Below, piece after piece: positions 46,598 through 59,600 of a DNA stretch of 64,000 bases. Numbering within the stretch: position 1 is the stretch's first letter; each line of letters opens with the position of its first letter. Under the pieces are notes generated by a model. That model was not told where the DNA came from. It ran no database searches and worked only from the letters and a program-made list of their open reading frames with translations. Origin of the DNA: Rhodamnia argentea (lineage: Eukaryota > Streptophyta > Magnoliopsida > Myrtales > Myrtaceae); assembly GCF_020921035.1 (NCBI RefSeq), contig NC_063154.1, positions 2,232,001 to 2,296,000 of the forward strand. The letters are read 5' to 3'. Position numbers and translations under genes: made by a program.

Positions 46598-47004
46598 GGT
46601 TAATATCACAAAAAAAGTATAGACAAACTCTTTCTAAACTAGTACACATCCGATAAATTTACTTTGAATAAGCCTCTGATAAATTTTTCCCCAACCAATG
46701 TCTACACATAACTTTTGGGTAAATTTATCGGAAATGTACCGATCTATAGTATATTAATTCGGGTAAATTTATAAAAGATGTATCGGTTTATGGTAAATAT
46801 ATCATTGATGTATGAGTTTAGGGTTTTTACGCGGTATTAAACTTTTAATTTTCACATGAACCTATCAGCAATGTAATGGTAAAATTTAACAGAGATTAAC
46901 AAATGATAAGTTTGTCATATGTATTAAATTTGAGGTTTTTACGGTAAAAAATACGATAAATTTGTCACGTTAATACTAGTTTGGAATTTTTTGTGGTATT
47001 GACC
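46598..47004. repeat. Palindromic element, about 407 bp
   Basis: The left end, GGTTAATATCACAAAAAAAG, pairs with the right end, which in reverse complement reads GGTCAATACCACAAAAAA. Inner AAATTTATC-type units occur in both orientations (GATAAATTTA near 46651 and 46677; GGTAAATTTAT near 46719 and 46761; GATAAATTTGTCAC near 46952). It has the same architecture as the elements at 34672 and 43061 but a different sequence. No open frame of note. Confidence 0.72.
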
Positions 47005-48007
47005 AAACTACTCTATGTTATGTTTCCTTCTATTGCGGAACCTCAAAAAATGAAATGTGCCAGCTCGGCCCACATTCGTCGTGCATGGCACCATGGCGGC
47101 CCGTTCCAATTGTGGAGCGACCAGTGCTTAGCACCGACCGTCGAGCCGAAAGGGACAGGCCCAAAATTTGAGAAGAAGGCCTAGGCCATTTGGGCCCCAT
47201 CATCTGGCCCCACCAAACACGAGCCTCGTCTCGTGTGGGCCAAGCCTTGTAGAAGTCCAGCCTGGCCCATTTGATACCAGTTTAACGCCTGTACGCGATT
47301 TGTATTCTTGAGCTTTGATTTGGGATGCTATGTAAGACGTTAGTGCCTCCCCCGCGGCTAGGAAAAGAGTAATAATCCTTTGCGTGTCATGTAAAATGTA
47401 TTAACTAGCTGCAAAATCACTCGAACATAACAAAAGATATTACTCTCTGCTATGGCCCGACCTAATGCATCTACGTTGTTTGGTGTTTGCATTTATAATC
47501 AAGATAAGGCTGAATACGATAGGATATAAAATCCATGAATTTTTCTATATTCTTAATATTATTTGGTGAATTATAGCAATAAATACGCATATTTTCATAT
47601 TCTACCATATGCATTATTTGGTAGGAATTGTATATTTTATTGTCAATGAATCTCCCACGATTTGTTTCAAAAAATAAAAATAATAATTTTCCGCTATTCA
47701 CTGTTAAATTAATCACAAATGGACACACGGAGACAAGCTCCAATAATAAACATGATTATTGTAGGATCTAAACTTTAAACAGCAAAGGAGTTGAGTTTAA
47801 CATTTTAGAGCCAAAGGTTCAACTACGACAAAATATAAACACGCTACGGAGACATCGACAAGATCAATCCGCCATCGGATACCAAACTAGTAGGAGAAAA
47901 AAATACACAGTCATTTGCCTTCACAATTCAAAAAATATATATTGAGATTCGACTCCCACGCCGCTTTCTTAATGTTTCGACGTGAACTAGAGCGTACGAA
48001 GTATAGT

Positions 48008-48150
48008 GAGCTTTTACTTTCTTTATGCTTTCATGAACCGTCGACACGACCCGGAGAGTCACGAAGGCGAAGGAGGTTTCAACTTTCTTGTTACTTTCAC
48101 GAACCTCCGACGTGACCCAAAGAGTTACAAAAGAGAAGAAGTTTCGATTC
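48008..48150. repeat. Imperfect tandem repeat, two copies of about 66 bp
   Basis: Two copies share the order ACTTTCTT - TTTCA(C/T)GAACC(G/T)(T/C)CGAC - CGACCC/TGACCC - AGAGT(C/T)AC - GA(A/G)G(A/G)AG. It lies in non-coding DNA about 310 bases left of the LTR retrotransposon. Confidence 0.65.
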
Positions 48151-48463
48151 TCTTACCCGCGATTAGCTTGAAGGATTCGAGAAGGTATTGTTATTCAGCT
48201 CATGTGATATCCATCAAGCTCAATGAAAAAATGATTTCTTATGAAAAATCGTAATATAATATAATATCTTGTCCCTAGGAAAACATCTTCAAAGTACACC
48301 GATTAGTTACAAAAGGACTTTTGTTTAGTGAGCATACGGGGAACTTCGATGGGAACCAAAGAACCATGGACAAGAATCGTGAACCAGAATAATGGAGGAG
48401 AAGAGAAAAGAGAGCTAGGGCCTTTTAGAAATCTCCTTGCCCCTCATTTTAGACAATTAAAAA

Positions 48464-49239
48464 TGTTGCGCGGAACAAGCGATCGAACAATAAATAGATA
48501 GAATAAGAAAACTAATCAGATACCATATGTACGTGGTTCGGTCGTAGAGACCTACGTTCACGGGGAGAGTAGCAACAAATTCCACTATAGAACGAGCGAT
48601 ACACGAGATTGCAAACCACACTCGAGTTACTTAAACACTCTCGGTATTTCCCAGCCCCAATTACATTCAAGAACGCATATAGTGTTTAGATCTCAATTCA
48701 TAGCAAAATAATCTCGCAAAGGAATTACACAAATCTAACCTCAAAATTTAATTGGCTTCAACATTTGAATTCTTGATGTAATTCCACGAATAAAACAAAG
48801 TCCCATTGTCAAGCACTCGCTTAGAAACGACGCTTCAAGAACTCTTGTAATCCAACTTGCGGTGATCATTTATATATACGAAACCTACTTGACCGAACAT
48901 AGGTCTTGAAGTCTAAGTTTGACTTTTTCAATTCTGGGTGTCACTTTCACATGAAAAAATGATATCTACAGTGGATTTAAGTAACCATAATAGATAACGA
49001 TTAAAATATTTCCTTAACTTTTAATTCTCCTCCCTTTTTATGACCTTAGACTTTTCTCTTGTTCTTTTTTTTTTTTTTTCATGATAACAGTCCAACATAT
49101 CTTCGGACCCCATCATGCCAATATATCACCGACTGCAATAAGGAACAGCTTTCATTCTTAATCAAGATTCGGATAATATTTAACTTTATCTTGAGTCGGA
49201 TTTCGTCAACAGGCTTCAACTCGAGACACAATTTCAATA
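48464..49239 (-). repeat. 3' LTR of the Copia-like element
   Basis: This 776-bp terminal repeat is clearly alignable along its whole length with 51775-52551. Shared blocks include TGTTGCGCGGAACAAGCGAT at one end and CTCGAGACACAATTTCAA at the other. Many scattered substitutions separate the two copies, so the insertion is old. Confidence 0.92.
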
Positions 49240-49544
49240 ATCTCCACCTTGGCTCGACGTTTGAGCCAAATCACAATCGCTTCGCTAGTATCCAAACTCC
49301 ACCACTACTACTCTCCCACATCCCCTATGGGCTCAACCGCCACAAATATCGTCTAAGTCTAAGCCGCGCTTGAACTTCGTCATAACCGTGAACCTCATTA
49401 GAATACCAACTCTACATGCACTTTTAATTGCTCCACAATAACTTTCTGATTAACCACATATAAAGCAAAACCTTCATTACATCTATATCTATCATAAGAT
49501 CGAATATGTACCTTGTCGATATCGACAATTAAAGCAACCGTTGG

Positions 49545-51702
49545 CTATATAGGCTCCACCTCGCCATAAGCATCATCTATGTCAATTATTGCGCTAGTAT
49601 TCGCTACCTCATGAGTTTTTAGTTGCAACTCCACCTTAAGTTGAACACCGTCCATATCCATATGAACACCGCTATAATCACTCATAGCCTGAAGTGCTGG
49701 AGACTCGTCAAACGTAACTTCTCCGTTGATGACAGATGAGTTTAATTCCCGGCACCACAACCGATAACCTTGCTCACCTTGTGCATAGCCTAGGAACATG
49801 CACTTCTTTGCACTTCCATGGAGCTTACCATCACTAACTCGAATATAACATGGGCAACTAAATATTATAAGAACAGAATAATTAACAATGTTACCTGACC
49901 ATACTTCTTCGAGAGTCCGATATTCAATGCACAATCGATGGGAATTTATTTATCGGGTATCTCACCATACTAAGCACATCGCCTACAGACCTCCTAGCCA
50001 TACCAGCACTAGATAGCATTTTATGGGCTGTTTATAGTAATGTTCTGCTTATCAATTATGCAATATGTTGTGATTCATTGGCACTAGTGCGATGTCTCAC
50101 TATGCCTTCTTTCATGCAGAAGTCATTTAACAGCTCCGAGCAAAACTCCATGCTTTTGTCGGTTCGTACATGCTCGATTGTTTTACTAATCTCCTTTTTG
50201 ATCAAAGCTTTCAACCAACTGATCCCGACAATAACATCAAACTTGTGCCTAAACACAAACACCTAGGTTCTCCTCGAGTAGTCGTTAATAATTGTTAGTA
50301 TAAATCTGGCACTCTTTCTCGAAAGAAACCGCGACAACCCGCAAACATCCAAGTGAAGTAATTTTGCAATTTCTGTGGTTTCTTTGATAGTCGCACTATA
50401 TTGTACTCTCCGCCATTGATCTAAATCACAACACCTGCATACATTCGGTCTGTCGGCACTATAACCACACGATAAATTTTTTTCACTTAGAACCTTCGAG
50501 CTTCTCTCGCTAATGTGTCCCAAATGCATATGCCACAATTTAGACTCTCGAACGGATGCATTTGACGTCTCTCGGGCGAATTCTGTCATTGTCCCATCTT
50601 AAAGCTCATACAGGCCATTATGCTTGATTTCTTTCATTATCATCAAGCCACCTCAAACAACCTTCAAAATTTCACATTCTCAAGAATACCGACACCTAGC
50701 TAAATCCATGACACTCAAGGAAATCAGATTTTTCTTCAACTCCGGAACATGCCTAACTCCAATTAATATTCTCACAATACCGTCATGCATTCCGATTCTA
50801 ACATCACCATCACCTATAACATCGCATTCAGCGATGTTCCCCGTCCGCACTTTACTATTATCCATGCATTGATAAGTAGTAAACTAGTTCCTATTTGGTG
50901 TAGCGTGAAACGAACAACCGGAATCCATAATCCATCCATTAAACGACGAATCATTAGTGACAGACAATACAACATCAATATTATCCGAGTTACCATTAGC
51001 TATAGCTGCAACATCATTCGTAGATTTAGCTCTAATTCCCTTGTTCATTTCGTGTTTCAGCTTAAAACAATTCTTTCTAAGATGCAATCTCTTGTCATAG
51101 TTCCAACAAACAGCATCACCGGCCCTAGATCGATTGCGTCTATTTGAATTCATACTACTTCTGCTAATACGAATACCGGTTCTTCCTCTATTTTCACCTA
51201 CTAAAGCAGTAGATACAGATTCACCAGATTCTCTTCTACGGATGTTTTCACTTAGAATTAAATCTCGAATCCCATCAAACGTCAAACTTGTTGATCCGGA
51301 GAAATTACTAACGGCAATAAATGTAGTATTCTAACTACCAAGCAATGAGGAAAATAGAATCAAAGCACATACATCATCTTCAAAGTCAATATCAATTGAA
51401 CTCAATTAGCTAACGATTACATTGAATTCATTGATATGATTAGTAATCGACGCATCTTTGCTCATCTTCAAATTAAATAGACGTTGCATCAAATATACAT
51501 TGTTGATCGCAAAAGGCTTCTCGTATATATCCGATAGGGCTTTCATCAAACCCGCAGTGATCTTTTCTTTGACAATATTAAATGCGACGTTATGAGCCAA
51601 CGTCGCCCGAATAACACCCATCGCTTGTTTATCCAACAATTCCCAATCAGCTTGCTTCATTGTCCCTGGTTTCTCCCCGGACAGGGGCAAGTACAACTTC
51701 AA
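49545..51702 (-). pseudogene. Broken gag-pol of the Copia-like element
   Basis: In element orientation: a Gag segment (51702-51406) of the UBN2/DUF4219 type; a zinc-knuckle remnant near 51110-51060 reading CWNYDKRLHLRKNC, in which the second Cys of the CCHC box is lost; the protease start with DSG in GWIMDSGCSFHA (about 50940-50900); a RHVPELKKNLISL block (about 50735); a gag-pre-integrase segment with LWHMHLGHISER (about 50530); an integrase core remnant with HVRTDKSMEF (about 50165); and an integrase C-terminal part with KCMFLGYAQGEQGYRLW (about 49780). Several stops and frameshifts separate these. No YVDD-type reverse transcriptase or RNase H is found before the 3' LTR, so more than 1.5 kb of pol has been deleted. 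It cannot move on its own. Confidence 0.88.
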
Positions 51703-51774
51703 ATATTTTCACTTTAATTTCTTTTGTCGCCATCGATTCGCTTAAACTCAAACAAGCCTAGCTCCGGTATTAAT

Positions 51775-52551
51775 TGTTGCGCGGAACAAGCGATCGAACA
51801 ATAAATAGACAGAAAAAGAAAATTAATCAAACACAAAGTGTACGTGATTCGGTTGTAGAGATCTACGTCCACGGGGAGAACAACAAGAAATTTCACTGTA
51901 GAACGAGTGAAACACGAGATTATAAACCACACTCGAGTTACTCAAATATTTTCAATGTTTCCCAGCCTCAATTACATCCAAGAACGCACATAATATTTAG
52001 CTTTCAATTCCTAATAAAATAATCTTTCAATCTCGCAAAGGAATTACACAAATCTAACCTCAAAATTTAATCTGCTTTGACACTTGAATTCTTGATGCAA
52101 TTCCACGAACAAAACGAAGTCCCAATGTCAAGTACTTGCTTGGAAACGGAGCTTCGAGAACTCATGTAATCCAACTTGCGGTGATAATTTATATATACAA
52201 AACCTACTTGACCGAATATAGGTCTTGAAGTCCAAGTTTGACTTTTTCAATTCTGGACGTCACTTCCACATGAAAAAAGGATATATACAATTGATTGAAG
52301 TAACCATAATAGATAACAATTAAAAGATGTCCTTATCTTTTAATTCTTCTCCCTTTTTATGACCTTAGACTTTTCTCTTGTTCTTTTTTTCATGATAACA
52401 GTCCAACATATTTTCGGACCCCATCGTGCCAGTAAATCACCGACTGCAACAAGGCACAGCTTCCATTCTTGATCAAGATTCGGATAATATTCAATTTTAT
52501 CTTGAGTCGAATTTCGTCTAATGAGCTTAAACTCGAGACACAATTTCAACA
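51775..52551 (-). repeat. 5' LTR of the Copia-like element
   Basis: The 777-bp partner of the repeat at 48464-49239. Its inner end (51775) abuts the diverged primer-binding site. The outer end finishes CAATTTCAACA, preserving the TG/CA terminus in element orientation. Confidence 0.92.
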
Positions 52552-53616
52552 AGAAAGATGTTTTTCAAGTTGAATTATTCATTTGAAATATGGATTGTTC
52601 TACTTCGTTTTTGTTTACTAGTTTTTATTATTTTCCCCATCTCATCTATTTATTTTTGGTACCCTAACTTCATTCCTTAATACATGAATAAAAAAGAAGA
52701 TTTTTTTTTCTTGTTTTGTTATTTTGAATTTTTCTTTTTTTAGTGCCACAATTTAATCATATTTATTAATCTAAGAAATGTGTTATTCGAGAAAAACAAC
52801 TTTAATACTACGGACGCAAGAGCTCCTATCCACCTTTTTCTATCCCCGCATATGAGATATTTCCGTTCGTGATCTTATGTCCAGCCTTATCCCTAACATG
52901 AACCGAACACAAAATAGGATAAATTAACTAGAATTGTACAATACTCAGAATCCACGTTCTCAAATAGGGGTGTCAAAAAAGATCGCACCGACTAGATCAG
53001 GCCTGAAAATTTATCATAATTTTTTGCCTTTCGAGCCAGCTTGGTATCGTTAGGATCGGGGCCGGGTTGGGTCGTGCCGGGCAGGCTAGGTTCTCAAATT
53101 TTTTTTTTACCAGCGTTTTCTTTTTAATTTAATTTAATTTAATTTTTATTTTTTTCATTCGACGAAGATATCAAGTGATTATGATTCCAAAAAAAAGGAA
53201 AAAGAAACTGACCCGACCCGACCTGAATAGGGTTCGGGTCGGACTAGGTACTGTTCAGTTTCGGGCCGGGTCTCGCTATTATCAAATACGTTTTAATGGA
53301 CATGAAGTACCCACGCAATCGTGGTTTACGAGTTCAGGCTGGGCTGGTGCGGCCCGAAGGATTATGGGCCCCTGGCGCAGGTACGGTCCGCCTGACAAAG
53401 GGGCCGGCCCGCCCGTTTGTCATCCCTGCCAAAACGGCAAACTTCAGTAGGGTTTCAATTCGAAACCCCCGCCACGCCATGTCCGAGTTTCCCAAAAATT
53501 GGCGGGACGGAGCAGATCACCAGCTTCACTTCACAGTCTCTCACGACACAATCTTGCGTGCCCTCGTTTGGGAACCCGAGTCGAGACGGTCGGGCTTGTG
53601 ATCCAGCTCCGCGGCA
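52552..53616. other. Spacer upstream of APC1
   Basis: AT-rich DNA to about 52960, then a GC-rich probable hAT-like element (listed separately), then about 190 bases that should be the APC1 promoter and 5' UTR. No gene. Confidence 0.55.
52966..53428. mobile_element. Probable hAT-like element before APC1
   Basis: The left end, TAGGGGTGTCAA, is matched by a right end that in reverse complement reads CAGGGATGACAA. The interior contains many GGCCGGG/CCCGACCCG motifs in both orientations and AT-rich runs. This resembles the hAT-type element at 19559-19760. The flanking 8 bases do not match (TTCTCAAA against CCAAAACG), so the exact boundaries are uncertain; TTCTCAAA does recur inside, near 53091. 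It ends 188 bases before the APC1 ATG. Confidence 0.55.
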
Positions 53617-56600
53617 ATGTCCCCCGGGGTTCGGCATCTAAATGTCCTGGGCGAGTTCAAGCCCTTCGGTTTGGTGGCCGAAGCGCTTGACGGCAAGCCC
53701 CAGGACGACTCCGCCGACAAGTACGATTACTTCCTTTTCGACTCCAATGTCGCTCGAGAAGCAGGTAAAAGCGCCTCGACGAGCGGCTTCGGCGATCACG
53801 AGATTTTCATAAGAGGGAACAGGTAAATAGCAGTTCATTCGCCGGATCATTTTTTGCTTTTGGCGTCTCGGTGATGCTATTGAGATCGAATGTTGGATTT
53901 TGTCACAGTAATATATCGTCATTCTTAAAAAAGTACGCGACGGAAATGATGTTTCTTCGAGTTTACTCAATTGAATTATAATTTTAAAAAATAACTTGGG
54001 TATAACATATTATTTTTCAGGTAAGGCCAAGGTATAGGCTTAAATCATTTACCACATAAAATTTGGTACTTTGTCGTTAGTTCAGAAAACAGACAAGAGA
54101 TGCAAGTTTATTGAAAATCACGCTAGTACCTGATCGGACCCAAAGGCCGGTACCGGTACATGAGAAGCACATTAAAACTGTCATCGTACTGTCCATATGT
54201 TTGGGAAAAGTGAAGTTAGGAGTGCTTTTAGTGTGTTTATGAGAGTGAGAGTTCCCACTAGCTGGCCCCTGAAGTGAAGGATCTTATTGATGACTACATT
54301 GATTTTGCTTGTTTCTCTGGCTTGTTCATATCCCTTTCTAAACCCGTATCTCCATCATCAACATCATGCTTGATGAATTTACTGGTAGAAAATCTTTTTT
54401 TCCCTAAAAGACGGGACATTCATGAACTCACAAATATTAGTGGTGGAGGAGTCCTGTATACGGAGGAAGATGACTCACTTGAGCTTTACAAATTTATCTG
54501 AGGAAATATGTCAGGCTAAGTAACGTATGCTCATATTACGATATACGTTTGAAAACGTTCTGGTGTAATATTACACTTTTCAACCCAATCAAATATTAAA
54601 AAACGGAACTCCGCTTTTTATTAGTGTTTAGGGAGTACTTCCTTTTGTTTTGGTCTTTCTGATGCTATGAATAGGGCAAATTTTTGGCAGTAATGCTGGC
54701 GTGTTTTTGTTGTTCTACTGAATTAAATGCTAAAAGGGAATTGGACACCTTGAGTTTTGCCACCGCTAGTACATAGAGCAGCAGTAATCTTACTTTTCTT
54801 TTTCTAACTTGCTGCGGACAGGATCATATGGACTACAGGTTCACGAGTTTATAAAAGATTCACAGTAGCCTCTCCAGTCATCACGGTATGTCAGATGTCT
54901 AAGCAATCAATATCATCAATACACTTGCTTATGTGCCTATGATGTCAACTGTCTGACTTTGCCAGACCCTTTTCATGTACTTCATAGTTCCCAGAACCCT
55001 CAAAAGAAGTGATTTTGGATCTAGAAATGTAGAGCACATAATAATTCAGCAAGGATTTATGCTTTGTGCTGTTAGGTCATGAAATTGATGGCACTGATAC
55101 TCTTTCACCATGGAAGAGAGGGATGCAAAGTGGTAGTTTTGAAAGTAGAGGATGCAAGGTGGTGTTGGGGCGAAATGTGTGGAGGGTGTTTGATATTTTC
55201 TCATTTTATCACATAAAGGCCAGACTCTTTGGACTAGTATATAGGGATGACATCATTACTAATGTGCAATAAGGTGTCTTCTGATGACTAAGGCTCTCAA
55301 GATAGTAAATTTCAAAGGTTTTAGATAGTCTTGAACTGGAACTACAATCTACTTTTATTTCGACCCACGAGCTATTCAAGTCAACCCTTTTAATTGGATA
55401 TAAGAGGGCAGTCATCCTTGTTGTCATAAGAAAATGAATATTCTTCTATTCTTTCCGTTATAAATTGTTTACTCAGGATGGACCTGTTTGTTGCTCCATT
55501 AGCTGTTTAACTTTCCATCCATTCCTAAATTTTATGGTCAGCGACACACAAAATAAAACCCGTATAAGTTTCACGAATTATAAATCATGTGTCCTTTAAG
55601 TCCTCAATCAGAGGTCTAATGCGACAAAGTTCTACTCGGCATTGGAACAATCCATGGATTAAAGCAACTCAGGTGAAGTCTCCATTGCACTAAGTTTGCA
55701 GTAATGAAAATGATTGATTGCGTATTCTCAGTCTACTCTGTGCTTCAGAGGGATAGCTATTGTTTCCTCTATTTTGCTTTACATTTCTTCCCCGTTGAAC
55801 CACCTGCTAACTTTCTCTGCATATGATTTTGAGTTTCTATAATGAATTATTCAAATACCGTCTTAATCCTTCTCAAGATCTCTCATGTACTTTCTTTTGC
55901 TCAATTTTGCTTTATCTCCTATGGAGTCCATTGTTTTTTCTCTTGATCTTTATTGAATCTGCAGAGTTGATGTTATTTGACAGTTAATTCCTACTATCTT
56001 TCTGTTCCTATGAGAACTAGCTTTTTATCGCTAAGCATTTCTTGTGATTGTTGGTATTATTCAATTTTAGGCATGCTGGTGTCACCTGGGTGATATGGGT
56101 GAGGCGCTCCTCTGTGTCTTGCAAGCCGATTCTTTGACAGTCTATAATGCTTCAGGTCAGTAGGAAACGCTGTTCAGTAAATGTATTTCCTGGGGTCTGT
56201 TTGTTTCGAGGACTTTGGATATTGCTAGACAGTGTTTTCCAATGCAAATATTTTTCGAGGAAATGGTATTAACTTTTCATGTTTGGTGGGAATCTTCAAA
56301 TGAGCTAGAACTCATTTTCCTATATTTGTAACAGCCTTCAGGAAGACCTTGAAAAATGTTTTTGGCAAATAATATGGGTTCATGCACAACCTAGGACCCC
56401 TCGGGGCTTGATACACCAACCCTTGGAGTCAGGACCTAGTTGTCGGGATTAGGACCCATTGAGGATGGTCCAGGAACCGCACCTTTAGGACCTAGCGGCT
56501 GGGTTAGGGGCCTCAGCCCCTGGACTTAGGACTCTGGGATTCAGTGTGGGGTTCTCGGTCAGCCTGCTTATGCTTGAATCTGGGCTCTCGAGGGCGTCCC

Positions 56601-59600
56601 TGGGCCCTCAGTTCTGACGGTTGGGGTCCCAGATCCTAGTTTGTATAGCCTAGGGTCTTGGATCCTGAAATTGGGGTCTTGGATTTAGCCCTTTGAGTCT
56701 CGGGTCTAGGTGCCAGGTCTTTGATCCAGCCCTTGGATGCTAGATGCAGGGTACAGGCTTTGGCTGTGGGGATTCTGGGTCCAAGAGCTGGAGACTCGGG
56801 TGAGGGGTCTGGCATTGGGTTCTGGGATCATGGATTAGGTCCTGGATCCAGCATTCAGGTGTTGGGATCTCAAGTTCGGTCTTGGGGTTCTCCTGTCCGA
56901 GCTCTGGGCTCGTGGTTCGGACATCATGCAATATGCATGAGCATTGCTTTAGAGGAGGTAGAGTTGGATTCTCTATTGAATTCCGGTTTTATAGAATGAA
57001 ATATTTTTAGAAACTCACGTATAGACTTTTGTGATCACAAAGTATTTTCATTCACTAATTTTTCCTAGCAATGCCACTCATAGTATATTAGGTTCTCTAT
57101 GGGATTGACTGCCAACATAAAAAGCAACTTCTTTAGAGGGTATTGTGGTAGTACATTTCAGATCCATGTGGCCTGGTTTGAGATGGCAATAACTGATGTT
57201 GCTCAATCAGAGGACAAATAGAAGTTTTAATCTTAATTTTGCAGATGTCCTTGCACATGTGAAGCCATAATGATATTCGTTGACGGCGACTAAGCCCATT
57301 TTTGAAAGCTTTACGAACTTTGTCTTCCCCCCTTCTAATTTGAATGATTGCCTCTATGGATCTTAAAGACTTCTTTCATTTTAAAATCCACTTTGGGTTC
57401 TTTTTGCATAGGTGAAGTCGTGACGATCCCCCTTCCTCAGTCCATCTCTTCAATTTGGCCTCTTCCATTTGGTTTACTGCTGGAGCAAGCTGCAGAAGGA
57501 GACTTCTCACATAACATCCATTTCTCATCATCAATCCTTTCATCTGGTGCTTGTGACACTTCGCACCCTAGAAGAGAAATTGGACATAGTCCGCAAAGTA
57601 ATTTTAGTTGCATGAGTCCATTCGTTAACGTACTGAAGGGAGATACAGCTTTGTTGTCTTCACATTTGATTCTCAAGGATCCAATGGAAGATCCACAAGT
57701 ATGATCTCCTCTTGAATTTTTCTGTTGTGGAAAACTTGTTTCCTTTATTTGATTATTTCAGTTTGCTGAATAATAGCTGTATCGTACTTCTTTCTGTTGC
57801 TAATTACTCTTTATGTCCATCGTCTAGTTTGTGTATGTTGAAGACAGAGGAAAACTTACCATAATGAAGGGTTATAACGAAAGGACTATATGGACCAGCG
57901 ATCAAGTACCCTTGATGGCGTCATATAATAAAGGTTTCAGCACTAGTTTCCTTAACATCTATCTCTTTGTTGATATAGGAAGCTGATGGCCACTTGCGCT
58001 AATCATAATCAACTACTGTGCAGGAAAAGCTCAACACTCTTTATGGGTGGCAGAAGTTGTTAATCCTACTGCAGATGAGGCGATGTCTAGTTTGCCAGAT
58101 GTAAATCCTGTGGGAGTTCAGCTGAAACAGTTCTCCTTCCACAGAATTTGGCAGGGAAAAGGTGCTCATGCGGCTGCTTGTAAGGTGCCAATTTTCTTAT
58201 TGTTTTTTCAGAACAAATGATTCGTGAGGTAGTTTGGTGCCTCAAGCAATATCTTAACTTACTCAAACAATAAAAACTGGAGGATAGACTAAAAAAAGTA
58301 TAGTAAATCAGTTGAAGAAGCCATTTGTCAACGACTAACTTCTGTCCAGTTCGCAGAAGTTACCCAAAAATTTCTGAACTTCTCTGTAGGGAATTTTCGG
58401 CATCCTTGTTTTCTTGGTCAATTATTTGGCTTATATAGTAACATGTGAATGCTTTCAAGACCATGCAGTACCTTGCTTTAGCTGCCTTTTTAGCTTCCTT
58501 GCTTGGTATTGGCCCGTGTGTCGGATCATCATGTTGCAAGAATTCTGAGGCACAGTTAAAATAGAGCAAATTGAGTCAAGGCATATTGATATTTGTCTGG
58601 CTGGTTAAATGTAGGTTTATCTCACCAAGAAAAGAAAATGTAGTTTTAGGTTGAATTCTTGATATTTAATATACCTTTAATTCTATGATTCTATAACTCG
58701 ATCAAGTCGTCCATCCGTTTATCTCTTGGTTCTAAGTTTTACCCTGAGTGGTCTATCGTTCACTCCATCCTCGTGAGGTCTTAATGGTTGGAATTTTACT
58801 TTTTGAGCTCATGTTCGATGGAATATTCATTGACTCAAACATATTCTCCAGTTGTTTTTTTTTTGTTATGATCTTTGAGCATCCTATAAGCTATTGACAA
58901 AAGTTACTGTCCCTTCACAATTTTCAAATTATAAACCGAACACTCCTGTACATCGATGGTGCTTTCTATTGAGCCTTGCTGCCTCCTTGTTACAGGTTTT
59001 TATGGCAATTGATGATGACACAACTCCAATAATTTGTTTTCTTCTACAAGGACAGAAGAAGTTGTTATCCTTAAGGCTTCAAATTTATGAAACAAACAGC
59101 GACGTCCTTTTTGATGTCAAGCCCGACATGAGCTGGAGCATACCTGCTGTATCAGCTGCCCCGGTGGTTGTGACACGGCCAGGGTGGAGTACTCTCTCTG
59201 TGTGTGTGTGAGAGAGGGCATGTGCGAATGCGTGCGTGCTGGGGGTAGGGGTGGGGAGGGGAGGGTGCTCTGAGCGTGTGCGTGCATGTGTGAGTAGATC
59301 TTGGAACTTATATATGCTATAATATTTGAACTCATTTTTAGTTATGACTCGCAGAGTAAAAGTGGGACTTCTTCCTCATACGGACATTATTGTGTTGGCA
59401 CCAGAAAACACCCTTCTTCTTTATGTAAGCTTCACGCATAAGTAGTTCATCTGAATTTTAGTGCTTTTTTCCCTGTGTATTTTGTAATTGACATGCTCAG
59501 TGCATGGGACTCTTCTGAAGAGCTGAAGGATATGGTCTTAAATGAAATGGTCTTTTGCGTAGATTGATCAGTATGATTACTTTTGCCTGATAGGTTTTGG

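Larger units (their letters stand above)
45416..48463. other. Spacer between Em gene and LTR retrotransposon
   Basis: This spacer holds the Em 3' UTR, a half-arm-like AT repeat at 46058-46200 (ATTTATCTTATATTA repeated), a possible mitochondrial insertion (46210-46560), a palindromic element (46598-47004), and an imperfect tandem repeat of about 66 bp at 48008-48150. The frame at 47471-47743 is AT-rich and shows no recognisable domain. No gene is supported. Confidence 0.55.
48464..52551 (-). mobile_element. Degenerate Copia-like LTR retrotransposon lacking RT/RNase H
   Basis: Two long terminal repeats flank about 2.5 kb of disrupted coding DNA read on the minus strand. The 5' LTR is 51775-52551 and the 3' LTR 48464-49239; both run TG...CA in element orientation, with the 3' copy starting TATTG by mutation. 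Just inside the 5' LTR (51757-51774) is a diverged initiator-Met tRNA primer site, and just inside the 3' LTR (49240-49250) is the purine tract AAGGTGGAGAT, typical of Copia elements. The flanks AAAAA (48459-48463) and AGAAA (52552-52556) may be a mutated 5-bp target duplication. Total length is about 4.1 kb. The domain order Gag, protease, integrase fits Copia, but no reverse transcriptase or RNase H is readable. Confidence 0.92.

Noticed and set aside
56721-56999. 92-residue open frame in APC1 intron 3
   Set aside because: It arises from the G-rich minisatellite; the translation is low-complexity and matches no family I know.
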